Shown here piece after piece: positions 1 through 7,054 of a stretch of 39,661 nt of DNA. The stretch is from Anaerolineae bacterium. GTDB lineage: Bacteria > Chloroflexota > Anaerolineae > JAAYZQ01. The stretch covers positions 1 to 39,661 of the forward strand of contig JAFGOG010000320.1 in assembly GCA_016926595.1 (NCBI GenBank), given 5' to 3'. Numbering within the stretch: position 1 is the stretch's first letter; the number at the start of each line of letters is the position of its first letter. A model generated the notes under the pieces. The model was not told the origin of the DNA. It made no database searches and saw nothing but the letters and a program-made list of their open reading frames with translations. Both the position numbers and the translations under genes were made by a program.

Positions 1-111
1 CAGGCGGCACGACTGGATGAAGCAGGAGACGAAACTTCGTTTCGCCAACCTGGATGGGTACTTTTGTACACAAGAAAGGTAGCAGAGAGTTGGATGGGAC
101 GGGCGGATAGG

Positions 112-333
112 TCACGAGGTAGTTCGTATCAGGGCCGGTATTGCTTCAGCCAGCTCTGTTTCCGCCTCCTCCCGGCTCATGTAGTAGCCGGTCTCCCGGC
201 TCCACGGGCCGCATTCCGGGCATATGTAGCCGAGATAGTAGCCTGCTGCTGATTGGCACACTTGTAGCTTGAGCACACGCTGGCAGCTGCAAGTTGTTCC
301 ACTCAGCCCGCTCAATTCGCCTTTGATAGCCAT
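112..333 (-). CDS. Small cysteine-containing ORFan (zinc-ribbon-like)
   Basis: A 73-residue protein starting MAIKGELSG. I chose this start because an AGAAAGGA ribosome site lies about 9 nt upstream, the same type used by neighbouring genes; the longer reading to 420 has no such site. It contains a CSC pair near residue 15 and a CPEC pair around residue 42, followed by a Gly-Pro-rich stretch and an acidic helix (REEAETELAEA). The pattern resembles small zinc-binding plasmid proteins, but I cannot name a family. It is the last minus-strand gene at the left edge and lies beyond a strong intrinsic terminator, so it may have its own promoter. Function unknown. Confidence 0.6.
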   Translation of the reverse strand: MAIKGELSGLSGTTCSCQRVLKLQVCQSAAGYYLGYICPECGPWSRETGYYMSREEAETELAEAIPALIRTTS

Positions 334-527
334 AGTTGTGTGTCCTTTCTGTGGATAGAATGACTGAAACACAAACCATGTCCCGGCCAACTCTCTCATC
401 AAGCCTTTTGCCGAAGGCATTTGGTGTTGCTGATCGGCCGGTTGGGCTTTATGCCTGAGGGTTGAAAAGTAGACTTGTTGGAAGAAAGAGAGCCCTACAA
501 CGGTGGGACGCTGCTCAGTTTGCCGCC

Positions 528-568
528 AAAAAAAGAAGGTTGGAGACGGGTTCCCCCTACTCCAACCT
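528..568 (-). terminator. Intrinsic terminator after the zinc-ribbon gene
   Basis: On the minus strand a 9-bp perfect stem (AGGTTGGAG with CTCCAACCT) encloses a 14-nt loop and is followed by TTCTTTTTTT. It sits just below the gene at 580-768 and is the only intergenic hairpin in the left operon with a proper U-tract, so the long minus-strand operon probably ends here. Confidence 0.8.
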
Positions 569-579
569 GGTAGGGCTGT

Positions 580-768
580 TTATCTGGCCCGCCCGGTATG
601 TTGAGGCAGCTGCTGCCCCGCCGGGCAGCGCTTGGGCTGCAGGCGGTGGTGAAACCGGCAGTACCGGCAGCTCTTTTCGCCGGTAACGATGTCTTTCAGC
701 GGTCCGGGCCGCCGGCAGATGTGGCAGTGCCCGCACTGCCGGAGACAGCGGTTGTAGATGACAAGCAT
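580..768 (-). CDS. Small Cys-rich putative zinc-ribbon protein
   Basis: A 62-residue basic protein, MLVIYNRCLRQCGHCHICRR..., with Cys at about residues 8, 12, 15, 18, 34 and 37. These include a CGHCHIC cluster and a CRYC knuckle, a four-cysteine zinc-ribbon arrangement. The ATG is preceded by AGAAAGGA at a spacing like that of the 112-333 gene, which supports both as real. It lies downstream of the DUF2958 gene and directly before the terminator at 528-568. A nucleic-acid or protein adaptor role is possible, but no family is recognised. Confidence 0.6.
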   Translation of the reverse strand: MLVIYNRCLRQCGHCHICRRPGPLKDIVTGEKSCRYCRFHHRLQPKRCPAGQQLPQHTGRAR

Positions 769-801
769 GTTGTGTTCCTTTCTATTGCGAAGGCGTTAAG
801 A

Positions 802-853
802 GGCGATCTGCCGATCACGTGGCGCGCGAACGCCATGAGATCGACAGATCGCC
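802..853. repeat. Intercistronic 15-bp hairpin (one mismatch)
   Basis: The arms 802-816 and 839-853 are reverse complements with a single mismatch and a 22-nt loop. The hairpin lies between the DUF2958 gene and the small zinc-ribbon gene. No U-tract follows on either strand, so it is more likely an mRNA processing or stability element than a terminator. Confidence 0.7.
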
Positions 854-899
854 GGTGTAGGTCCTGTGCCGTTTCTGTTGGGTTGTGTTAGGGAGGGTT

Positions 900-1268
900 C
901 TAGGCAGCGGTCTTGCGTAAGTGACGTGCTTTGACCTCGGCCAGCGTGCGCGGCTTGAAGTACAGATCGCGCTCCACCGGTAGGCCGAAGGAGCCTCTCA
1001 CGGAGTCGATCTCGTCCAGCGAGAAGGTGCCCAGCTCGGCGCAGTCAGGCGCTGCGTCGTTGATCACCCAGCCAAAGGCCAGATGATCTTCCGGCGAATA
1101 CTCGAGCACGTACCAGGTCCATGACGAGTCGGGCGTGAAGAACTTGCAGACCGCTTGAGCCTGGTCTCCCTGGCCATCTGTGCTGTAGAGCGGTGGCAGC
1201 AGTTTCTCCAGCTCTTTGGTCATCAGCTTGTGACGCCGGACACGATCATTCGGGCTGTTGAAAGGCAT
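900..1268 (-). CDS. DUF2958 domain protein
   Basis: A 122-residue protein. From residue 16 it reads MTKELEKLLPPLYSTDGQGD, then KFFTPDSSWTWYVLEY and SVRGSFGLPVERDLYF, the hallmark segments of DUF2958. This family is common on plasmids and often found beside PRTRC genes; its biochemical role is unknown. The start at 1268 has an AAAGGAG ribosome site about 7 nt upstream and overlaps the end of the ThiF gene by 23 bp, so the two are probably translationally coupled. Initiation at the internal ATG (residue 16) is possible but has a weaker site. Confidence 0.85.
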   Translation of the reverse strand: MPFNSPNDRVRRHKLMTKELEKLLPPLYSTDGQGDQAQAVCKFFTPDSSWTWYVLEYSPEDHLAFGWVINDAAPDCAELGTFSLDEIDSVRGSFGLPVERDLYFKPRTLAEVKARHLRKTAA

Positions 1269-2043
1269 GGTCAGTCTCCTTTTTCTTGTGTAGATAGGGC
1301 TTGATCTCTTCCCATGAGATCGGCACAGGACGAACAGCCTCTAAGCTGACGTAGGACATGAACGAGTGCAGCGGCTTGCGATAGAGCAGGCGGTACAGGT
1401 AGCCGGCCGCGGTGATAGCCACGGCATCGTTGATCAGCAGGTGCTGGACGCCGGCCTCGACCAGTTCGGCGCAGGAGGCGCTGGGGGACACGGGAGCGTC
1501 CCCATTGGGCTCCAGCAGCTCCGGGAAGAGCAGCGCGGCATTCGGCAAGACCGACACGATATCCCCGGCTTTGTCAAACTCGCGCCGGACCTGGCTTGCG
1601 TCGCCGGTTGAGCCGATGATGACCTGGCCGGTCTCGCTGTGGTTGCCGCAGTCCAGCCACAGGCGGTGGGCCTCAGCCAGCGCGCGGCGGGCCAGGTAGT
1701 TGTCCACACAGCCGACCAGCAGTGTCTCTTGACGGTTGGCATGCCGGTTAGCAGCGAAAGCGGCGGCATCCCAGGCGATGTTCAGCCCCAGCGCAGCATT
1801 GAAGCGCCTGCTAAGGAGCTGGGCCTTGTTGGCGCCCACATCGGCGGGCACAAACATCTGCCGCCCGACGTTATGGGATTCCACCTGGTCGGGGTCGACG
1901 AACAGCACCTCGGGCAATTGCAGGTTACGGGACTTCATGTCGAACAGGATGCGGGCCAGGCTGCGGGCCAATTGGCTGCCGGTGCCTCCCAGACCGGCAA
2001 CAACGATCTGCCTGATGCCCACATGAGGGTCGAAGAGGGTCAT
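1246..2043 (-). CDS. PRTRC system ThiF/E1-like adenylyltransferase
   Basis: A 265-residue E1/ThiF-type Rossmann protein. Visible are the nucleotide-binding loop GLGGTGS (residues 17-23), the acidic strand FVDPDQVESHNVGRQMF (counterpart of the E1 D-x-D-x-VE-x-x-N-x-x-RQ motif), DVGANKAQLL, CVDN and LDCGN. In E1 relatives these bind ATP and activate the C-terminal glycine of a ubiquitin-like partner; the candidate partner here is the protein C gene at 3821-4012. The cysteine of LDCGN is a candidate thioester residue, but this is not proven. The start overlaps the stop of protein B by 4 bp (ATGA). Length and gene order match the ThiF member of ParB-Related, ThiF-Related Cassettes. Confidence 0.85.
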   Translation of the reverse strand: MTLFDPHVGIRQIVVAGLGGTGSQLARSLARILFDMKSRNLQLPEVLFVDPDQVESHNVGRQMFVPADVGANKAQLLSRRFNAALGLNIAWDAAAFAANRHANRQETLLVGCVDNYLARRALAEAHRLWLDCGNHSETGQVIIGSTGDASQVRREFDKAGDIVSVLPNAALLFPELLEPNGDAPVSPSASCAELVEAGVQHLLINDAVAITAAGYLYRLLYRKPLHSFMSYVSLEAVRPVPISWEEIKPYLHKKKETDHAFQQPE

Positions 2044-2753
2044 GGCGAGCCTCCTACAATGTCTTTGAGGGCGCGCTTCGCCGGCAGCAGCTCCCGTTTG
2101 GGGTAGACCCGCGCGCAGCGCTTCTCCAGGTCAAGATACAGGGTGCGGACGTCGTCCGGCCGGCTGCGGCACTTGTGGGCAACGCCATGGTTGCCAAATG
2201 GCGTAGCCATCAGCTGCGCCCAGTCTGCGCTGAGATCGTTGCCGGCCAGCTGCTGCCGGCCGGGTTTGGTGACCGTTCCCCAGCACACGCTGCCATCGTG
2301 ATAGATGTTCGGCAGCGGCGCATGGTACAGCGGCGCATCAGGGCTGGTGGGCCGCTCGGTGGCCGCGTAAACCCGGTATTGGGGATTCTGTTGAGAGACC
2401 GTGGTTCGTACCATGAGTAAGCCCGGTAGGGGCACTCGCAGCGGGTCTTCGAACCCCTCCAGCCAGAGGGAGGTCTTGCCGGGCGGGCGGTAGTCGATGA
2501 TCGTGCGCCGCGTTCCTTCGGCCTGCAGGGAGACAGTGCTTGGCATCAGGATGCCCGTGCTCAGGCTGGCGCTGGTAGATAATGCGGTGGCGACGTCTTC
2601 CGGGGAGACAGGGTGTTCCGTGATTCCCGCCTCGCCCTTAATCCGCATAACAATCCCGAACGAATAGAAGGCCAACGCCAGGTCCGGTGCCTCGCTTAGT
2701 GCTTCTTGCAGCGCGAGCGCGCCGGCCTCGGGCAGGCCAGTCGAGGGATACAT
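2040..2753 (-). CDS. PRTRC system protein B (prokaryotic E2-like)
   Basis: A 237-residue protein recognised as PRTRC protein B from the central segment PLPNIYHDGSVCWGTV and the following tryptophan- and histidine-containing region. Protein B is assigned to the prokaryotic E2-like group; Cys157 in GSVCWG sits where a catalytic cysteine would be expected. It would accept the activated Ubl from the ThiF protein. The start is well supported by AGAAAGGA 9 nt upstream. The preceding gene reads on in another frame through this ribosome site and 116 bp into this gene, which is unusual. The downstream ThiF gene overlaps by 4 bp. Confidence 0.8.
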   Translation of the reverse strand: MYPSTGLPEAGALALQEALSEAPDLALAFYSFGIVMRIKGEAGITEHPVSPEDVATALSTSASLSTGILMPSTVSLQAEGTRRTIIDYRPPGKTSLWLEGFEDPLRVPLPGLLMVRTTVSQQNPQYRVYAATERPTSPDAPLYHAPLPNIYHDGSVCWGTVTKPGRQQLAGNDLSADWAQLMATPFGNHGVAHKCRSRPDDVRTLYLDLEKRCARVYPKRELLPAKRALKDIVGGSP

Positions 2754-3558
2754 CGGGGTTATTCCTTTCTATCGCTGTCTGGACAGCGAGGATATTGTTC
2801 CGCAGGGCCGCCGCGATGTCGGGTCGTGAGTCAAGCGTGGCCAATGCCCGCTCGGTGGCGGCCAGCACGATGGAGACCTGGTGATTGGCTCGCTGGGCTT
2901 CCTCAAGGTCTTCTTTCCTCTCCCAGTAGAGCGGCCTGAAGCCGGCATCCCAGAATTCGTCGATGGTGTGGTCGAGCAGATCGTTGCCGGTCTGGGCAAA
3001 CAGGTACATCAACATTAAGGCCAGGTCGGCGTAGGGCTGGCAGTCCTGGCCGATGAGCGACCGGGTGATGCGCCAGGCAATGGAGTGGGCGCTGTCGAAG
3101 TCCTTTTCTGAGCTGTCCTGGTTGATGGTGAAGTAGCCTTCGAGGGCGGCGGCCAGGCGGGGGTGCTCGGAGGCGAGGGTGAAGCTGAGAGGCTCCAGGC
3201 CGCAGATGGTGAGTGGGACGTCATAACCCATGTTTCCGAGATCACCAAGCGGGATATCCGGGTAGTAGCGCCGGAACTGCGCGCAGAAGAAGGCGGAGAA
3301 CTCGGCGGATGTCCAGCCGCTGTGCAGGCCCTGGATGGCCTCGACATACAGGCGGGGCCAGTGGGAGTGCGCCACACTCAGAGCGATGGGAATGCTATCT
3401 GTGTCCAGGACATCTTCATAGAGGCAATCCTGGTCGGACAGGTGGAAGGGATCAAGCCAGGCGCCGGCCAGCGCCAGGCTGAGATGCCCGTCGTGGCTCA
3501 TAGCGTAAATCACCAGCTCTCCGGCATCCAGCAGATCGGTCGCGGCGCCTGTGTTCAT
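2638..3558 (-). CDS. PRTRC protein F-like
   Basis: A 306-residue protein, called mainly by position. Canonical cassettes run E-C-F-B-A-ThiF, and this gene lies between C and B. It has an acidic, aromatic-rich body (DPFHLSDQDCLYEDVLD, HSHWPRLYVEAIQGLHSGW, LMYLFAQTGNDLLDHTIDEFWDAGFRPLYW) consistent with protein F but no recognisable catalytic motif. The start ATG at 3558 overlaps the upstream stop (ATGA); an upstream in-frame ATG is less likely. The last ~38 codons overlap protein B in another frame and turn into low-complexity RGRRARAARS. This suggests that the original stop, a TAA inside the B ribosome site, was lost by an indel. Confidence 0.55.
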   Translation of the reverse strand: MNTGAATDLLDAGELVIYAMSHDGHLSLALAGAWLDPFHLSDQDCLYEDVLDTDSIPIALSVAHSHWPRLYVEAIQGLHSGWTSAEFSAFFCAQFRRYYPDIPLGDLGNMGYDVPLTICGLEPLSFTLASEHPRLAAALEGYFTINQDSSEKDFDSAHSIAWRITRSLIGQDCQPYADLALMLMYLFAQTGNDLLDHTIDEFWDAGFRPLYWERKEDLEEAQRANHQVSIVLAATERALATLDSRPDIAAALRNNILAVQTAIERNNPDVSLDWPARGRRARAARSTKRGTGPGVGLLFVRDCYAD

Positions 3559-3824
3559 AGCGGCCACTCCTCGATCGGTATGCCCAGCGGGATGGGAGGC
3601 AGCTGCCGCAAGCGGCCGGCGGCGGCGCGGCAAGCTTGCGTGTAGGCCATCAGATCGTGGGTTGCTTCGACCAGGGTGCTTGTGGCAATCCCGGTTGGGA
3701 ACCAGCGACCCGGCTGGGGCCGGCGCTGCCGGAGCAGCGCCAGCGCCTTGAGGTCGACCGGTTCAACAGCAGACAGGATCCGGGTGAGGTTGTGGGATGT
3801 CATACCGTTGAACATCGGCTTCAT
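3555..3824 (-). CDS. Small ORFan between PRTRC C and F
   Basis: An 89-residue basic protein (MKPMFNGMTSHNLTRILSAV...), probably helical, with a proline-rich tail (LPPIPLGIPIEEWPL). It is coupled by ATGA-type 4-bp overlaps to both neighbours, the Ubl-like protein C upstream and the protein F-like gene downstream. That tight packing is the main evidence that it is real. I do not recognise a family, and it is not a standard member of PRTRC cassettes, so it may be a lineage-specific insertion. Confidence 0.65.
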   Translation of the reverse strand: MKPMFNGMTSHNLTRILSAVEPVDLKALALLRQRRPQPGRWFPTGIATSTLVEATHDLMAYTQACRAAAGRLRQLPPIPLGIPIEEWPL

Positions 3825-4012
3825 CCTTTACGCCCGGGCCGGGCCAGCCACTCGACATAGGTGACATCGCCCTCGGTCTTTTCCCGGACGGTGGCCTCAG
3901 CCAGCTCCGGGTAGGTGGTCTTGAGCCGGTCGCGCACCTGCTCAACCGTCAGGCCGGCCATGCTGTCGTCTTCGACGATCTTGGTGGTGCCGATCTTGAA
4001 TATGCGGGACAT
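3821..4012 (-). CDS. PRTRC system protein C (ubiquitin-like)
   Basis: A 63-residue protein matching PRTRC protein C, which Pfam places with prokaryotic ubiquitin-like (Prok_Ub) beta-grasp proteins. Typical features are a short beta-rich N-terminus (MSRIFKIGTTKIVEDD), the conserved LTVEQVRDRLKTTYPELAEATV block and a C-terminus ending in PGRKG. The terminal glycine is what an E1 such as the ThiF protein at 1246-2043 would need to adenylate. The start has an AAAGGAG site about 9 nt upstream. It is followed by a 4-bp overlap with the 89-aa ORFan. Conjugation activity has not been shown for this family as far as I know, so the Ubl role is inferred. Confidence 0.85.
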   Translation of the reverse strand: MSRIFKIGTTKIVEDDSMAGLTVEQVRDRLKTTYPELAEATVREKTEGDVTYVEWLARPGRKG

Positions 4013-4042
4013 GGTATGTATCTCCTTTAGGTTATGAATAGA

Positions 4043-4531
4043 CTAAAACAGGCCGGGGTGGTCCTGGCTCGGCTGCGCAAGAGTCGGCTCGACTGGCTCG
4101 TCCGCCGTGGCCGGATAGACGTCGATGTCGTAGTCATCAGTGGGCTCCGGCAAGATCTCTGGCGCCGGGTCTTCTTCCTGGTCTGCGATATCGTCTGGGG
4201 CCTCGCTCTCTTTGGCGGGCTGCTCTGCCGGCTGCGCAGGCTTGGCGGCCTGGGAAGTACCATCGGCGCCGGTCTGGCTCATATCCGGGAACTCCGGTAG
4301 CCCGCTCATCTCGGCCTGGAAGTACGCGCTGCGCACCAACGCAAAGAAGGCAGCGATATCCTCGGACCAGTTTTGTAGGCGGATTTCCGCCATATAGGCG
4401 AAGTCGCCATGCTGGGCTACGGCTGTGGCCAGGTAGCAGGTGGTCCCATCGGATTTGACCAGCATATCAGGGCTGAGATCGAAGCTCAGGCGCCAGCGTG
4501 GCTTGGCTTTCTGTGAGTGCTGCTTGGACAT
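4043..4531 (-). CDS. Acidic ORFan at the PRTRC protein E position
   Basis: A 162-residue protein. Residues 1-85 look folded (LSFDLSPDMLVKSDGTTCYLATAVAQHG, then LQNWSEDIAAFFALVRSAYF); the C-terminal half is an acidic, Pro/Glu/Ala-rich disordered tail ending in DHPGLF. It occupies the place where canonical cassettes carry protein E, but I cannot match it to that family. The ATG has GAAAGGAG about 8 nt upstream. It is preceded by the first copy of the repeated hairpin leader (4540-4595). The acidic tail could mediate protein-protein contacts. Function unknown. Confidence 0.65.
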   Translation of the reverse strand: MSKQHSQKAKPRWRLSFDLSPDMLVKSDGTTCYLATAVAQHGDFAYMAEIRLQNWSEDIAAFFALVRSAYFQAEMSGLPEFPDMSQTGADGTSQAAKPAQPAEQPAKESEAPDDIADQEEDPAPEILPEPTDDYDIDVYPATADEPVEPTLAQPSQDHPGLF

Positions 4532-4539
4532 TCTATTGG

Positions 4540-4595
4540 CTCCTTTCAGGGTAATGCCCCCCTACTCCGATCGAGTGGGGGGCGGCGGTTGTTAG
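4540..4595 (-). repeat. Leader repeat, copy A
   Basis: First of three similar ~57-bp leaders found directly upstream of minus-strand start codons. In mRNA sense it reads CTAAC, a GC-rich hairpin (G6 paired with C6, 4556-4583, with CTCGATCGGAGT at its tip), then CCTGAAAGGAG as the ribosome site. Copies B and C are at 5401-5457 and 5955-6012. It precedes the acidic ORFan at 4043-4531. Confidence 0.75.
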
Positions 4596-4717
4596 ATAGA
4601 TACGGCATTGGGGACTATTTGAGCGAGGGTATAGATGATCTGAGTGTGGGCAGGATGTTATGTGGCTGTCGGCTGCAGGTGCTAAGCCTGTCGACTGCTC
4701 AGGATAGTGAGGATATA

Positions 4718-4942
4718 TCAGAAATTGCTGTCTAGTGCTTCGTCTTCGAGTTGTTCGCAGTATTCCTTGATCTCATCCCATAAAGATTGGTACTGCTCAT
4801 CGATTTGTTGCTGTGACCAGCCTTGAGCCTGGCCATGCAGTGTGACCTCAGACAGTAATAGCTGTTCGTCTGGGTAACCAAGATCGATGAACTCATCCAT
4901 GCGGGAGATAGGGAAGAACCTGGCAAAACTTTGTGGTGACAT
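4718..4942 (-). CDS. Small acidic helical ORFan
   Basis: A 74-residue acidic protein (MSPQSFARFFPISRMDEFIDLG...), mostly helical at the C-terminus (QQQIDEQYQSLWDEIKEYCEQLEDEALD). An AGAAAGC-like ribosome site lies about 11 nt before the ATG. The gene fits the same-strand tiling of the operon. No family is recognised; the charge and helicity would suit a small DNA-mimic or adaptor protein, but that is speculation. Confidence 0.55.
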   Translation of the reverse strand: MSPQSFARFFPISRMDEFIDLGYPDEQLLLSEVTLHGQAQGWSQQQIDEQYQSLWDEIKEYCEQLEDEALDSNF

Positions 4943-5031
4943 GATGCTCTGCTTTCTATCACCATCCTGAGCATCGAGCAGGCCCTCTGTCAGGTCTTTT
5001 GGAGTGAGGGTGCCGGTAGTCTGATCCAGTG

Positions 5032-5391
5032 CTAGTCGTTATCGGGCTCAGGCAGGAAATGTAGTCGAAGCCTGAAATCCTCGGGGCTGGCGTAGCGCTC
5101 GTATGTGATATCGCCCTCTGCGAAGGTGATGATCTCAAGTGTCCGACCATTGGTCCAGATGCCAAAGAACCAGAAGTCACGCCACGAGCGCCATGTCTTC
5201 CAGTCTGGCGATAGGTTGTCATAGAAGTAGTAGCGCGATGCTCCGTGTTTGAGGCCCCAGAATCCGCGTTGGCGTTCGAGAGGTAGGGGACAGGGGCTGT
5301 CATCTCGTCGCTCAAGGGCCGGGGACTCTTTCCAGATCACCGACTCAGGCCACGGGATGCTATTGAACTGTTGGATCTCATCGGCTGTCAT
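5032..5391 (-). CDS. ORFan, tandem paralogue 1
   Basis: A 119-residue protein clearly related to the next gene (5505-5945). Shared blocks in the same order are MTAD, FN.IPWP, a W-K-P element, PLP, G.W.LK.G.SR.YF.DNL.PDW, FG.W.N.RT.EII and Y.RYA..ED. It is rich in aromatic residues and probably a small beta-rich fold. The start is supported by CCTGAAAGGA, which belongs to leader repeat copy B. The duplication covers the leader as well as the gene. No known family or function. Confidence 0.7.
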   Translation of the reverse strand: MTADEIQQFNSIPWPESVIWKESPALERRDDSPCPLPLERQRGFWGLKHGASRYYFYDNLSPDWKTWRSWRDFWFFGIWTNGRTLEIITFAEGDITYERYASPEDFRLRLHFLPEPDND

Positions 5392-5400
5392 TGTGTCAGG

Positions 5401-5457
5401 TCCTTTCAGGTGAGTGGCCCTCCCTACTCCGATCGAGCTGGGGGGCGGCGGTGTTAG
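5401..5457 (-). repeat. Leader repeat, copy B
   Basis: Second copy of the hairpin plus ribosome-site leader. The hairpin spans 5417-5446 (GCCCTCCC arm with GGGGGGC), again with CCGATCGAG at the tip, followed in mRNA sense by CCTGAAAGGA and the ATG of the 119-aa paralogue. Confidence 0.75.
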
Positions 5458-5504
5458 GTGACGCAGATGCCGGTTTGTCGTCTTGCGTGACAGAGCTGTA
5501 TGTC

Positions 5505-5945
5505 TTACTTGTCGGCCCGTTCGAGGTAATACTCAACGATGGTTCCGTCTTCGCTGATCCACGTACTGTCCACTGGTGGCGGTCCATGAACCTTAGACAT
5601 GGCTTGCAGCTGGCGTCCAAGATCTTCTCGGCCGGCGTATCGCATGTATATGAGCTCGCGTCGGTAGCAGATGATGATCTCGAACGTGCGCTGATTGATC
5701 CAGACGCCAAAGTACCATGTATCCTGCCGCGTCAACCACGGCTCCCAGTCCGGGGGCAGGTTGTCGTGGAAGTAGTCGCGTGATGTTCCGTCCTTGAGGT
5801 TCCACAGTCCGTATCGCAGCTCGACTGGTTGGGGGAGAGGGTTGTTGCTGCATGGCTGACGTAGCGGGCCGCCTTTCCAGGCCACGGGTTTAGGCCATGG
5901 AATGTTGTTGAAGAGTTGGCTGTTTGGGGTCTGATCGGCTGTCAT
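5505..5945 (-). CDS. ORFan, tandem paralogue 2
   Basis: A 146-residue paralogue of the 5032-5391 product, with the same ordered motifs (FNNIPWPKPVAWK, LWNLKDGTSRDYFHDNLPPDW, TWYFGVWINQRTFEII) and a C-terminal extension ending WISEDGTIVEYYLERADK. The start is supported by CCTGAAAGGA from leader copy C. The tandem pair points to gene duplication with divergence, which often happens to proteins in conflict with host factors, but no function can be read from the sequence. Confidence 0.7.
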   Translation of the reverse strand: MTADQTPNSQLFNNIPWPKPVAWKGGPLRQPCSNNPLPQPVELRYGLWNLKDGTSRDYFHDNLPPDWEPWLTRQDTWYFGVWINQRTFEIIICYRRELIYMRYAGREDLGRQLQAMSKVHGPPPVDSTWISEDGTIVEYYLERADK

Positions 5946-5954
5946 TTTGTCAGG

Positions 5955-6012
5955 TCCTTTCAGGTGAGTGGCCCCTCTGCTCCGATCGAGCCTGGGGGGC
6001 CTGGGCGGTTAG
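5955..6012 (-). repeat. Leader repeat, copy C
   Basis: Third copy of the leader. The hairpin spans 5971-6000 (GCCCC arm and GGGGGGC arm, CCGATCGAG at the tip), then CCTGAAAGGA before the ATG of the 146-aa paralogue. Its outer end overlaps the stop codon of the 58-aa gene at 6009-6185. Confidence 0.75.
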
Positions 6013-6185
6013 ACTGGTGTGTCAGGGGTGAGCGGCGGCTGGTAGATTGGGGGCTCGGTAGGCATCGGCTGGCGCTTGCTGTCGCGGACCCCGATGATGC
6101 GTCCTCCCAGCTCCTCTACCACGTAGCACAGCAGCTCGTCTGTCTCGATGAGCCGGACAGTATCTTCAGGTGACAGGTTGTTCAT
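6009..6185 (-). CDS. 58-aa small protein downstream of the primase
   Basis: Reads MNNLSPEDTVRLIETDELL at the N-terminus and ends in a proline-rich tail (PPIYQPPLTPDTPV), 58 residues. The ATG has CAGGAGAG about 8 nt upstream, and the gene overlaps the end of the primase gene by 20 bp. The strong ribosome site, the tight overlap, the absence of any other gene in this gap and the non-random composition support it. Function unknown; an accessory to the primase is possible from position only. Confidence 0.6.
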   Translation of the reverse strand: MNNLSPEDTVRLIETDELLCYVVEELGGRIIGVRDSKRQPMPTEPPIYQPPLTPDTPV

Positions 6186-6921
6186 AGGGTTCTCTCCTGT
6201 TTTGAGTGATGACCCCTCCGTAGTCGGTAGGGTCGAGTTTCAGCACGCCGGCGATATCCCTGGCTCGCATCGACCCGCAGACGAAGCAGTAGCCGTAGCC
6301 GGTGCGGGCGTTGAAGCCGAATGACGCGTGGCTGTCGCCGTGCGCGTGGCGCTCCGGGTAGATGCAGGGCCCGTTCAGCCAATCGCCTCTTGAGCGGTAG
6401 CCACGCTCGCGGAAGAGCGCGGCGAGTGCGGCCACCAGCGCCGGGTTCAGGCCGGCACCGGTGGTGGTCTTGGTTGTGGTTGGGCCAGCGCCTGGCCGCA
6501 GCGTCATCAGCCAGGCTGTGACGGGGTTGAGGTCGGCAACCCGGCGGATGGGGAGCGGGCGCCAGACCCGGTAGGCCAGGCCGGTATCGGGGTGTATGCT
6601 GGGTGGCGCCACGACCTGCTGGCCGTGGGCTCTCAGCTCGATCCCCGGCAGGTGCCGTGACGCCGGCAGGCTGGCGGCTCGCAGGTAGACATGCCGGCCG
6701 CCGCCGCCGGTGGCCACGGTATAGCTCTGCGCCAGGCCGGGGAAGCGGTCGGAGAATGTCTCGTACAGGGTCATGTCGTCGAAGTCCAGCACGACCAGCC
6801 CGCTCGAGATCGTCCCGCATACGATGCCGAGATTATGCAGCAGCCCGCACTGCGCCCACCGCTGCAGCTCCGCCTGGCAGGGCCGGCGCTGCTGGTAGGG
6901 CGACCACGCCACTAGCGGCAT
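6166..6921 (-). CDS. AEP-type primase/polymerase with CHC2-like zinc finger
   Basis: Archaeo-eukaryotic primase (bifunctional DNA primase/polymerase) domain. Metal-binding LDFDD (Asp46, Asp48 from the ATG at 6921), motif II GGGGRHVYL (His77) and motif III VVAPPSIHPDTGLAYRVW are visible. The C-terminal part, with CIYPERHAHGDSHASFGF then CFVCG, looks like a CHC2 zinc finger as in plasmid and phage primases. It would synthesise primers for element replication. The true N-terminus must lie further upstream: in-frame codons to about 6984 encode LTAAERYLALGFSIIPLRGK, the usual first helix and strand of the family. No ATG/GTG/TTG was found in that stretch, so either a rare start or a frameshift after the ATG at 7055 is involved. 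Confidence 0.8.
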   Translation of the reverse strand: MPLVAWSPYQQRRPCQAELQRWAQCGLLHNLGIVCGTISSGLVVLDFDDMTLYETFSDRFPGLAQSYTVATGGGGRHVYLRAASLPASRHLPGIELRAHGQQVVAPPSIHPDTGLAYRVWRPLPIRRVADLNPVTAWLMTLRPGAGPTTTKTTTGAGLNPALVAALAALFRERGYRSRGDWLNGPCIYPERHAHGDSHASFGFNARTGYGYCFVCGSMRARDIAGVLKLDPTDYGGVITQNRREPYEQPVT

Positions 6922-7054
6922 CTTACCCCGTAGTGGGATGATGCTGAAGCCGAGCGCCAGGTAGCGCTCCGCCGCGGTCAGTAGATCGGGTGACGTGGCC
7001 GCCAGGACAACGGCGGGAAGGCGCCCCGGCGCTCTGCCAGCGCTCCGGGGCGCA

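Noticed and set aside
4043..4531. Assignment of the acidic gene as PRTRC protein E
   Set aside because: Position fits, but the sequence does not resemble protein E as I know it; kept as ORFan.
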